From NCBI GenBank assembly GCA_900770405.1, contig CAAGKL010000091.1:1-5763 (forward strand): a stretch of 5,763 nucleotides of DNA. Reading direction: 5' to 3'. Origin of the DNA: Clostridia bacterium (GTDB lineage Bacteria > Bacillota > Clostridia > UBA1381). The notes under the pieces are model-generated. The model was given only the letters and a program-made list of their open reading frames with translations. It was not told where the DNA came from and did not search any database. Below are positions 1 through 5,633 of this stretch, piece after piece. Within the stretch, counting starts at the first letter, position 1. Every line of letters starts with the position of its first letter. The translations under genes were made by a program, and so were the position numbers.

Positions 1-10
1 CTTCCGATCT
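1..10 (+). other. Probable Illumina adapter remnant at contig end
   Basis: The first ten bases, CTTCCGATCT, are identical to the last ten bases of the common Illumina adapters, which end in GCTCTTCCGATCT. A chance 10-base match exactly at the window edge is about one in a million. The reading frame of the protease gene happens to stay open through it (codons from base 3), so the first residues predicted there (Ser-Asp-Leu) are probably not genomic. True genomic sequence most likely starts near base 11. Confidence 0.8.
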
Positions 11-857
11 CCGGCAGATTATAGATGACGTTACGAAGGACGGTCCGGGCGCGGCGGCGGGCGTGCTCGCCGGCGATGTGCTTGCCGGTGTGGACGATAT
101 TATCTGCACGGCTGAAAATATGCAGAATACCGTATCCTATATAAAAGGAAAAAAAGACGGCGGGAGTGTTACGCTGCACATTTTGCGCGGTACAGAGAGC
201 CTTGATATTGCCGTCATACCCAGCGCGGTGCAGAATGTGCTTGTGGAGAGCAGTATGCTTTCCGACGGCATCGGCTATATGAAGATAAAGAATTTCGAGC
301 GCAGTGACGTGGAAAATTCGCGTACAGCGTATGATGATTTCAAGGACAACATCAGCACATTGCGCGACAGCGGTATGACAAAGCTGATTATTGATTTGCG
401 TGATAATCCCGGCGGTGATCTGGGCGTTGTGTCCGCGATTGCCGACGAATTTTTGTCTGAGGGTGTGATAACATATACCGAGGACAAAAATGGCAAAAAG
501 GAGTATATCTATGCGCAAAGCGGCGGTATGGATTTCCCGACCGCGATTATTACGAACGGTCAGAGTGCGTCCGCGTCCGAGGTATTGACGGCTGCGCTGC
601 ACGATAACGGCAAGGCGATTACCGTGGGCGAAAAGACCTTCGGCAAGGGCATAGTGCAGCGGCTTTATCCGTTCGGCGACGGCTCGGGTATGTCTGTTAC
701 GATTGCCAAATACTACACGCCGTACGATGTGTGTATTCAGGGCATCGGCATTGAGCCGGACATTGAATGTGTGCTGCCCGCGGGGACAACAAAGGCGGAT
801 TATGACACATCGACCGACCCGCAGATTCTGAAGGCGGTCGAGGCGCTGCAAAAATAA
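3..857 (+). CDS. ctpA: S41 family C-terminal processing protease (CtpA/CtpB type), 5'-truncated
   Basis: This is the C-terminal part of a carboxyl-terminal processing serine protease, a family that trims or degrades envelope and secreted proteins outside the cytoplasmic membrane. The frame is open to the left edge, so the signal or anchor segment and part of the PDZ domain are missing. Numbering from the GTG at 63 as residue 1: bases 36-250 encode the rest of a PDZ substrate-binding domain (KDGPGAAAGVLAGD, then a helix and a VTLHILRG strand). The S41 core follows, with GIGYMKIKNF (69-78) and DLRDNPGG (111-118). The nucleophile is Ser170 in SASASE, with general base Lys195 in TFGKG and Gln199 four residues later. 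The 25-residue Ser-Lys spacing and Lys+4 Gln match the Ser-Lys-Gln triad of Bacillus CtpB, so the enzyme looks active. The GTG at 63 lies inside the PDZ domain and is not the start. The truncation reflects the contig edge, not a pseudogene. The choice between the names ctpA and ctpB is loose; the family is certain. Confidence 0.95.
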   Translation, partial: SDLRQIIDDVTKDGPGAAAGVLAGDVLAGVDDIICTAENMQNTVSYIKGKKDGGSVTLHILRGTESLDIAVIPSAVQNVLVESSMLSDGIGYMKIKNFERSDVENSRTAYDDFKDNISTLRDSGMTKLIIDLRDNPGGDLGVVSAIADEFLSEGVITYTEDKNGKKEYIYAQSGGMDFPTAIITNGQSASASEVLTAALHDNGKAITVGEKTFGKGIVQRLYPFGDGSGMSVTIAKYYTPYDVCIQGIGIEPDIECVLPAGTTKADYDTSTDPQILKAVEALQK

Positions 858-870
858 AAGGGGAAACCCG

Positions 871-915
871 GAGAGGAGCTATGGCACGGCACAAAGTCTT
901 GCTGCAGCTCCTTTC
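871..915 (+). other. Imperfect hairpin in the ctpA-comM gap
   Basis: GAGAGGAGCT (871-880) can pair with AGCTCCTTTC (906-915) over ten positions, with one G-U wobble, around a 25-base loop. It lies 13 bases after the protease stop. The run after it (TGTATTTACT) is not a clean U-tract, so it is a poor intrinsic terminator. Its 5' arm contains the ribosome binding site of a tiny ORF at 881. Its 3' arm, CTCCTTTCT (908-916), resembles the anti-Shine-Dalgarno tail of 16S rRNA. It may be a weak terminator, a translation-sequestering hairpin or chance. Confidence 0.35.
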
Positions 916-931
916 TGTATTTACTGTTTGA
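881..931 (+). CDS. Possible 16-codon micro-ORF (leader peptide candidate)
   Basis: ATG at 881 opens a frame of 16 codons (MARHKVLLQLLSVFTV) ending in TGA at 929-931. A purine-rich GAGAGGAG (871-878) precedes it; this is a good ribosome binding sequence but sits very close to the ATG, 2-5 bases depending on alignment. The peptide is basic at the N-terminus and then hydrophobic. Its stop overlaps the GAGGTGA ribosome binding site of the ATPase gene, and it lies in the same frame as that gene (60 bases from ATG to ATG), so translation could be coupled. I do not recognise the peptide. A frame this short occurs easily by chance, so only position and binding site support it. Confidence 0.2.
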   Translation: MARHKVLLQLLSVFTV

Positions 932-940
932 GGTGATTTT

Positions 941-2473
941 ATGCTTTCGCAGATTAATTCCTGCGGACTTTTGGGAATAGACGGGTATATTGTCAAAGTT
1001 GAGACCGATGTCGGCAACGGCTTGCCACGCTTTGATGTTGTCGGCTTGCCCGATGCCGCGATCAGAGAGTCGAAGGAGCGCGTGCACGCGGCGGTGAAAA
1101 ATTCGGGCTACGGCTTTCCGGCAAGGAAAATTATAGTAAATCTTGCGCCGGCATCGCTGAAAAAGGAGGGCGCGGCGTACGATTTGCCGATTGCCGTGTC
1201 TGTTTTGTGCGCTACGGGGCAGCTTAAGCAGGAGGGGCTCAAAAAGGCGATTTTCCTTGGCGAGCTTTCGCTCGACGGACGGGTTTATCCTGTGCGCGGC
1301 GTGCTGCCGATGGTGATTGCTGGCTTTGAACGCGGCTTTACGGATTTCTACGTGTCGGAGGCGAATGCCGCCGAGGCGACCGCGGTGCGCGGGGCGAATA
1401 TTTATCCGGTGCGCACGCTGCACGAGCTTTGCGAGCATATTTTGGGCGCGAAACCGATAGAAAAAGCGGAATGTGATATTGAGGATATTTTCAAAATCGG
1501 CGAGAAAAATTTGCTGGATTTTTCCGATGTAAAGGGGCAGGAGAATGTAAAGCAGGCGCTGGAAATCGCGGCGGCTGGTAACCATAACGTGCTTTTAATC
1601 GGTCCGCCGGGAACGGGAAAAACGATGCTTGCACAGAGAATCCCCGGCATATTGCCCGATTTGAGCTTTGAGGAAGCGCTCGAGGTGACAAAAATTCATT
1701 CCATAGCGGGCACGCTTGCATCGGACACGGCGCTTGTGACACAGCGCCCGTTCAGAAGTCCGCACCATTCGATTTCGGCGGCGGGACTTACCGGCGGCGG
1801 GACTGTTCCGCGCCCGGGCGAGCTTTCGCTGGCGCATAACGGTGTGCTTTTTTTGGACGAGCTGCCGGAATTTCGCCGCGAAGTATTGGAGTCAATTCGC
1901 CAGCCGCTTGAGGACGGCGTTGTGACGATTTCCCGCGTGAGCGCGAGCCTTACATATCCGTGCAATTTAATGCTGGTCGCGTCGATGAATCCGTGTAAGT
2001 GCGGATATTTCGGCGCGCCGGGGCACAGATGCAGCTGCACACCGGCGCAGATAGATGCCTACCGCTCAAAAATCTCCGGTCCGCTGCTCGACAGAATTGA
2101 TATTCAGGTCGAGGTCGCGGCGGTGGATTACGGCGCACTTTCCGGCAAATCGGGCGGCGACAGCTCAGAGATGATAAAAGAGCGCGTAAACCGCGCCCGT
2201 CAAATCCAGCGCGAGCGTTATAAAGGCTTGTCGATTTATTCAAATTCGCAGCTGAACGCGGGTCAGATCGAGGAATTTTGCCGTATAGGTCAGGCGGAGC
2301 ATACGCTTTTGAAGCGCGCGTTCGACAGTATGGGCTTTTCGGCGCGTGCCTACAGCAGGATTTTAAAGGTAGCGCGAACCGTTGCAGACCTCGACGGCGC
2401 GAAGGACATCGGTACGGCACATATTCTGAGCGCGATACAATACCGCAGTCTTGACAGGAAATATTTTGAATAG
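941..2473 (+). CDS. comM: YifB/ComM family Mg-chelatase-like AAA+ ATPase
   Basis: This is a complete 510-residue protein, the usual length for the YifB/ComM family. ComM of Gram-negative bacteria is a hexameric helicase promoting branch migration during natural transformation; the role in Firmicutes is less settled. Residues 1-165 form the Lon-C/ChlI-like N-terminal domain (GLPRFDVVGLPDAAIRESKERV at 27-48, NLAPASLKKEGAAYDLPIA at 67-85). The AAA+ core has Walker A GPPGTGKT (221-228), Walker B GVLFLDE (301-307), sensor-1 Asn350, the family cysteine cluster Cys352, Cys354, Cys364 and Cys366 (CKCG...CSC, possible metal site), the arginine-finger segment GPLLDRIDI (380-388), and the C-terminal SARAYSRILKVARTVADL helix (467-484). 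All ATPase residues look intact. The start is firm: GAGGTGA (930-936) sits four bases before the ATG. It follows the protease by 83 bases in the same direction, and no clear promoter is visible between them, so read-through from ctpA is plausible. No dprA or other competence gene is in view. Confidence 0.95.
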   Translation: MLSQINSCGLLGIDGYIVKVETDVGNGLPRFDVVGLPDAAIRESKERVHAAVKNSGYGFPARKIIVNLAPASLKKEGAAYDLPIAVSVLCATGQLKQEGLKKAIFLGELSLDGRVYPVRGVLPMVIAGFERGFTDFYVSEANAAEATAVRGANIYPVRTLHELCEHILGAKPIEKAECDIEDIFKIGEKNLLDFSDVKGQENVKQALEIAAAGNHNVLLIGPPGTGKTMLAQRIPGILPDLSFEEALEVTKIHSIAGTLASDTALVTQRPFRSPHHSISAAGLTGGGTVPRPGELSLAHNGVLFLDELPEFRREVLESIRQPLEDGVVTISRVSASLTYPCNLMLVASMNPCKCGYFGAPGHRCSCTPAQIDAYRSKISGPLLDRIDIQVEVAAVDYGALSGKSGGDSSEMIKERVNRARQIQRERYKGLSIYSNSQLNAGQIEEFCRIGQAEHTLLKRAFDSMGFSARAYSRILKVARTVADLDGAKDIGTAHILSAIQYRSLDRKYFE

Positions 2474-2475
2474 AA

Positions 2476-2955
2476 TTATTTTTTAAAAACGAAAATACGC
2501 ATAACGACAAATGTTGCGGGGATTGCAAGAATTGCCGCGGCGAAATACGACAGTGTGGGCGGAGCGTCGGCGGCGTTCGTCAGAATCCACACAACGACAT
2601 ATTGTATTGCAAAATTCGGGAGGTAGCTCACCGGAAAGCGTATAAGCCGCGCAAGCGTCGGCTTTTCGCGGAAAGTGAAATGGCAGTTTAAGAAAAAGGA
2701 AATAAGCATCGACAGCGCATAGCCGAGAATGAAGGTTACGCGCAGTCTTGTAAACAGTGTGTTTTGCGCAAACGCGAGCTTTTCGACGAGGAAATCGAGC
2801 AGCGAGGAAATCGCCGTCGTGCTCAGGGTGTTCACTATCCCGACCGCGAGAAAGGTCACGAAGGAAACGGTGAAAAACTGCCGCAGTGCGCGCGCAGCGG
2901 CATCGGGCAGCGGTCTGGAAATTAATGTGTAAATCCGGTCGAGAAGCTTTTGCAC
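2476..2955 (-). CDS. GtrA family small polytopic membrane protein
   Basis: This is a 159-residue, very hydrophobic protein of the GtrA/DPMS2-like family. Known members are thought to flip or carry lipid-linked sugars (undecaprenyl-phosphate glucose in phage serotype conversion) or assist glycosyltransferases in cell-envelope glycosylation. Four membrane segments are visible, at about 27-50, 72-90, 108-126 and 134-157. Family marks are AVGIVNT (37-43), FFLNCHFTF (87-95) and PATFVVMRIFVF (146-157), ending in two lysines. I start it at GTG 2955 because GGAGGT (2970-2965) lies nine bases upstream. An in-frame GTG at 3003 would add 16 residues, but it has no such site and lies upstream of the likely transcript start. 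It stands alone on the minus strand, with its stop 2 bases from the comM stop, and no glycosyltransferase gene is adjacent. Its substrate cannot be inferred here. Confidence 0.85.
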   Translation of the reverse strand: MQKLLDRIYTLISRPLPDAAARALRQFFTVSFVTFLAVGIVNTLSTTAISSLLDFLVEKLAFAQNTLFTRLRVTFILGYALSMLISFFLNCHFTFREKPTLARLIRFPVSYLPNFAIQYVVVWILTNAADAPPTLSYFAAAILAIPATFVVMRIFVFKK

Positions 2956-2964
2956 AGCGCGTGC

Positions 2965-2970
2965 ACCTCC
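2965..2970 (-). promoter_or_regulatory. Ribosome binding site deciding the gtrA-like start
   Basis: On the minus strand GGAGGT (2970 to 2965) lies nine bases before GTG 2955. This supports that start over the longer frame from 3003. The bases after it, TGCAC-GCGCT-GTGCA (2965 to 2951), can form a 5-bp hairpin holding the GTG in its 3' arm. Confidence 0.75.
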
Positions 2971-2984
2971 GTTTGTTTTTTTAT

Positions 2985-3013
2985 ATTTTAACACAAAATG
3001 CACAGTTTGTATA
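2985..3013 (-). promoter_or_regulatory. Predicted promoter of the gtrA-like gene
   Basis: Reading the minus strand, TATACA (3013-3008) matches the -35 consensus at four of six bases. It is followed after 17 bases by TAAAAT (2990-2985), five of six for the -10, preceded by TGT, which gives an extended -10 (TGnTAAAAT). Transcription would start near 2978, leaving a 5' leader of about 22 bases containing GGAGGT. It overlaps the promoter predicted on the plus strand. Confidence 0.55.
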
Positions 3014-3017
3014 TATT
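2988..3017 (+). promoter_or_regulatory. Predicted promoter of the two-component operon
   Basis: TTAACA (2988-2993, five of six for -35) and TATATT (3012-3017, five of six for -10) are separated by 18 bases, giving a start near 3024 and a leader of about 30 bases. An alternative -10, GATAAT (3024-3029, five of six), has no good -35 at the right distance and lies within the small inverted repeat GATAATATC. The 2971-3040 stretch is far richer in A and T than the flanking genes, as expected for a promoter region, so chance matches are also easier here. Confidence 0.5.
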
Positions 3018-3040
3018 TTTTTTGATAATATCAGAAAAAA

Positions 3041-3048
3041 AGGCGGTG
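3041..3048 (+). promoter_or_regulatory. Ribosome binding site deciding the response regulator start
   Basis: AGGCGGTG (3041-3048) differs at one base from AGGAGGTG and lies five bases before ATG 3054. The frame is open upstream to 2886, but those codons run back through the promoter region and are not family sequence, so 3054 is the start. Confidence 0.7.
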
Positions 3049-3053
3049 GCAAA

Positions 3054-3734
3054 ATGAAACGCAGAGTATTAATAGTTGAGGATGAGGCACTGATGCGCGA
3101 GGTAATACGCGACTACTTCGAGCACGACGGCTACGAATGCAGCGAGGCGGCAAACGGCAGCGAGGCGATTGATTACATAAATATAGCGGAATACGATATT
3201 GTTCTGCTCGATATTATGCTGCCGGAGACGGACGGCTTTTGCGTGTGCCGCGAAATCCGGAAAAAGAGCAGCGTGCCCGTGATTATGATAACGGCGCGCT
3301 CGGAGGAGTATGACAAGCTCGCGGGGTATGAGGCGGGCGCAGACGATTATGTGACAAAGCCGTTTTCGCCTAAGGTGCTGCTCGCAAAGGCGAACGCGCT
3401 GATTAAGCGCGCCTCGGGCAGCGTGTGCGAGAAAAACGGCGAGATAAGTGCGTGCGGAATCGTGATGAATACCATATCGCACACGGTTTTTTCGGGCGGT
3501 GAGGAAATCACTCTTACACCGAAGGAATACGACCTTTTGTATTGCCTTATGGCCAACCGCGGCAGGGTTTTGTCGCGCGATATGCTGCTCGAGCGTGTCT
3601 GGGGTTTTGACTATATCGGCGATGACCGCACGGTCGACACTCATATTAAGAAGCTGCGCACAAAGCTCGGCGACAGGGCATCGCATATAAAAACACTTAT
3701 CAAGGCGGGGTATAAGTTCGACGAAAACGGTTGA
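3054..3734 (+). CDS. OmpR/PhoB-type response regulator
   Basis: This is a 226-residue cytoplasmic DNA-binding response regulator of standard length. The receiver domain (about 3-118) carries the acidic pair Glu9/Asp10, phosphoacceptor Asp53 in LLDIMLP, the switch residues Thr80 and Tyr99, and Lys102 in TKPF. The C-terminal winged helix (about 128-224) includes LTPKEYDLL (154-162), RVLSRDMLLERVWG (171-184) and the recognition helix around RTVDTHIKKLRTKLG (192-206). All signalling residues are present, so phosphorylation by the kinase encoded 14 bases downstream is expected. The pair is almost certainly one transcript, from the AT-rich region at 2985-3030. Target genes cannot be told from the sequence; autoregulation or control of the divergent gtrA-like gene is possible but unproven. 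Confidence 0.95.
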   Translation: MKRRVLIVEDEALMREVIRDYFEHDGYECSEAANGSEAIDYINIAEYDIVLLDIMLPETDGFCVCREIRKKSSVPVIMITARSEEYDKLAGYEAGADDYVTKPFSPKVLLAKANALIKRASGSVCEKNGEISACGIVMNTISHTVFSGGEEITLTPKEYDLLYCLMANRGRVLSRDMLLERVWGFDYIGDDRTVDTHIKKLRTKLGDRASHIKTLIKAGYKFDENG

Positions 3735-3738
3735 TTTC

Positions 3739-3743
3739 GGAGG
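3739..3743 (+). promoter_or_regulatory. Ribosome binding site deciding the kinase start
   Basis: GGAGG (3739-3743) lies five bases before ATG 3749. A longer frame from TTG 3731 would overlap the regulator stop and contain this site, so 3749 is preferred. Confidence 0.8.
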
Positions 3744-3748
3744 CAGCT

Positions 3749-5515
3749 ATGCGTAATTTATGGAAAAATATGCCGATAGTGAAAAAGCTTACGGCGGTGA
3801 TGATTGTAATTATTTCGGCATTCTGCCTTGTGACCTTTGTCGGGCAGTTTGCTTTTTTTGAAAAATATTATACCCGGATAAAATCCGGCGAGGCGCTGCG
3901 CGCGGCGAACGAATTTGCAAAGTTGTGCGAGGAGGGCGCAACCGAGGAGGAGCTCTACACCGGGATTGCGGAGACTGCGGATAAATACGGCTGTTACCTG
4001 ATGACGATAGGCGCCGACGGCGCGATGGAGTATGCGGCGTCATATATTATGACGCTCAGAACCGAGGACGGCAGCTTTATCAGATTTACGCTCGACAATG
4101 CAGCGATGTCGAAGGATTTTAAGGCATTGGCAATTACCGAGGGCGACACCGTATCGGTAAAGTATCTGTCGGATAACGAGGAGCATAACCAGCGGACATT
4201 TTTCCCGGTGAGCATCACCAAGGGCGGCAGCTCGTGGGGGATATGGCGCAGGGATTTCGAGCCCGTACGCCGCGCGCCGCAGGATAGAGAGATGACGGCG
4301 GAGGGCACGGTTGCGAGCATTGTCCTTCCGTCCGAGCAGACGCGCAATATCAATACGGAGCGCGCGTCGGCGATAAAGGCAGCCGGGGACTGGATAGGCG
4401 AGCGCGCGGCGCAGAGCAGCCTGGCGGCGGGGAAAAGCGTGCGCTATCTGTTCACAGACGACGAGACCTCGCAGGAATTTTCGGTCGCGGTGCGAAGCCT
4501 TTCGTACAGCGGCGCGGTGGTGATCGCGATAACGCCGCTGGCAATGGTGGCCGAGGCGGTTGTTGTGCTGAAATATACCTACACGGTTTGGTTCGCGCTT
4601 GCGCTTTTGGCGGCGTGCGCGGTCGGGATTGTATTTGCAAAGCTCCTTACAAAGCCGGTGGTCGAGATAACCGATATCACGAAAAGTATGGCGGCGCTCG
4701 ATTTTTCGAGGAGCTGCACCTATTCGGCGAATGATGAAATCGGCGAGCTTGCAGAAAATATAAACCTCCTCTCGGGCGCGCTCGACAGGACGATATACAA
4801 GCTGCGCGAGGCGAATGACCGGCTTATGCACGATATTGAACGCGAGCGCACGCTTGAGCGCAGCCGCCGCGAATTTGTTGCCGCAGCATCTCACGAGCTG
4901 AAAACGCCGCTCGGCATAATCCGCGCCTACACAGAGGCGATTGCCGACGGAATTTCCAAGAATAAGCGCCGGCATTACAGCGAGGTTATTATAGAAGAAA
5001 CCGAGAAAATGGACAGGCTTATCCTTGATATGCTCGACAACACAAAGCTCGAGTCGGGCGCGCAGAAGCCTGTTATGGCGGAATATGACATATCGGAAAT
5101 GCTCGGTGGCGTCTATTCGAGGTTTGCGGATGTGCTGGCGCATAAGGGAATACACGGCAGCCTTGCGTGTGTGTCCGCCGTGTGCCGCTTTGATGCCGAT
5201 ATGATAGAGCGAGTACTGACTAATTTTATGTCAAACGCGGTCGCAAATACGCCTGAGGGCGGGCAGATTATCTGCACCACCGCGCGCGACGGTGGAAAAA
5301 TCAGGGTCAGCGTCGAAAACAGCGGGTCGCATATACCCGACGACGAAATCAACAAGGTGTGGGACAGGTTTTACAAGGCGGATAAATCACGCCAGCGCAG
5401 CCGCGGCGGCACAGGGCTCGGGCTGTCGATTGCGAAGAATATTCTTCTTTTGCACAACGCCGAATATCGCGCGGAAAACACCGAGATGGGCGTAAAATTC
5501 AGCTTTTGGCTGTAA
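3749..5515 (+). CDS. Membrane sensor histidine kinase, clostridial HAMP type
   Basis: This 588-residue kinase should sense a signal outside the membrane and phosphorylate the regulator encoded just upstream. In order: a short basic N-terminus, membrane segment 1 (about 13-36), an extracytoplasmic domain of about 240 residues (37-278), membrane segment 2 (about 279-299), a HAMP linker (about 300-352, with Pro303 and DEIGEL 329-334), a charged coiled coil (350-378), the dimerisation/phosphoacceptor domain with His382 in SHELKTPL, and the ATPase domain (about 480-588). In the last, the N box has Asn496, the F box is WDRFYKADKS (538-547) and the G2 box is GGTGLGLS (553-560). The G1 box reads ENSGSHIP instead of DxGxGIP, a variation I know from other Firmicutes kinases, so activity is still expected. 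The MAALDFS...DEIGEL...IERER...FVAAASHELKTP pattern is that of a large clostridial kinase group; its ligand is unknown to me, and an envelope-stress signal is a guess. Confidence 0.93.
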   Translation: MRNLWKNMPIVKKLTAVMIVIISAFCLVTFVGQFAFFEKYYTRIKSGEALRAANEFAKLCEEGATEEELYTGIAETADKYGCYLMTIGADGAMEYAASYIMTLRTEDGSFIRFTLDNAAMSKDFKALAITEGDTVSVKYLSDNEEHNQRTFFPVSITKGGSSWGIWRRDFEPVRRAPQDREMTAEGTVASIVLPSEQTRNINTERASAIKAAGDWIGERAAQSSLAAGKSVRYLFTDDETSQEFSVAVRSLSYSGAVVIAITPLAMVAEAVVVLKYTYTVWFALALLAACAVGIVFAKLLTKPVVEITDITKSMAALDFSRSCTYSANDEIGELAENINLLSGALDRTIYKLREANDRLMHDIERERTLERSRREFVAAASHELKTPLGIIRAYTEAIADGISKNKRRHYSEVIIEETEKMDRLILDMLDNTKLESGAQKPVMAEYDISEMLGGVYSRFADVLAHKGIHGSLACVSAVCRFDADMIERVLTNFMSNAVANTPEGGQIICTTARDGGKIRVSVENSGSHIPDDEINKVWDRFYKADKSRQRSRGGTGLGLSIAKNILLLHNAEYRAENTEMGVKFSFWL

Positions 5516-5522
5516 AAATTTG

Positions 5523-5538
5523 AAAAATAGTGATTTTT
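5523..5538 (+). terminator. Weak A/T hairpin after the kinase gene
   Basis: AAAAAT (5523-5528) and ATTTTT (5533-5538) can pair around AGTG, and a short T run continues to 5540. It begins 8 bases after the kinase stop, where a terminator would be expected, but the stem has no G-C pair and would be unstable. It is at best a weak terminator. Confidence 0.2.
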
Positions 5539-5552
5539 TTGGCGTATATGTA

Positions 5553-5581
5553 TTGATATTGTCGGCGATTTGAGATATAAT
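5553..5581 (+). promoter_or_regulatory. Near-consensus sigma-A promoter of gltX
   Basis: TTGATA (5553-5558) matches the -35 consensus at five of six bases, and TATAAT (5576-5581) is a perfect -10, separated by the ideal 17 bases. Transcription would start near 5588, leaving a leader of about 46 bases before the gltX start. This is the clearest promoter in the window and suggests gltX is transcribed independently of the two-component operon. Confidence 0.85.
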
Positions 5582-5596
5582 ATAGGTTGATTATAT
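5575..5596. repeat. AT-rich inverted repeat across the gltX -10 and start point
   Basis: ATATAAT (5575-5581) and ATTATAT (5590-5596) are exact inverted copies with an 8-base spacer. The left arm includes the whole -10 box and the right arm covers the first transcribed bases. The geometry would suit an operator, but repeats made only of A and T arise easily in such sequence. Confidence 0.3.
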
Positions 5597-5605
5597 TGTA
5601 AATTA

Positions 5606-5619
5606 CGCCGATATCGGCG
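5606..5619. promoter_or_regulatory. Perfect 14-bp palindrome in the gltX leader
   Basis: CGCCGATATCGGCG is a perfect palindrome placed about 18-32 bases after the predicted transcription start and four bases before the gltX ribosome binding site (GGAG, 5624-5627). As DNA it could be an operator for a dimeric repressor; as RNA it could fold into a 5-bp G-C-rich stem with an AUAU loop. Half-site TCGGCG also occurs at 5562-5567, between the -35 and -10 boxes. No poly-U tract follows, so it is not a terminator. Confidence 0.5.
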
Positions 5620-5633
5620 GGACGGAGATTAAT

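Noticed and set aside
51..61. GCG repeat (GCGGCGGCGGG) as a microsatellite
   Set aside because: It encodes the AAAG of the PDZ domain motif GPGAAAGV, so coding constraint explains it.
800..1585. A 261-codon minus-strand open frame across the ctpA-comM junction
   Set aside because: It overlaps the conserved N-terminal domain of comM in antisense, has no convincing ribosome binding site or domain, and has the composition of a codon-bias shadow.
2474..2500. Bidirectional terminator between comM and the gtrA-like gene
   Set aside because: The stops are 2 bases apart. The nearby TTTTTTAAAAA run is self-complementary, but there is no G-C stem to support a terminator.
2886..3053. N-terminal extension of the response regulator by 56 codons
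   Set aside because: The extra codons read through the divergent promoter region and part of the gtrA-like gene, while the receiver domain begins normally at ATG 3054 behind a ribosome binding site.
4040..5155. A 371-codon open frame on the minus strand inside the kinase gene
   Set aside because: It is fully antisense to an unmistakable kinase, and its translation is rich in Arg, His and Ala with no recognisable domain. Long antisense frames arise from GC-rich codon use.
5516..5633. T-box or other large riboswitch before gltX
   Set aside because: The predicted leader is only about 46 bases, too short for a T-box, and no T-box-like sequence or terminator/antiterminator pair is visible.
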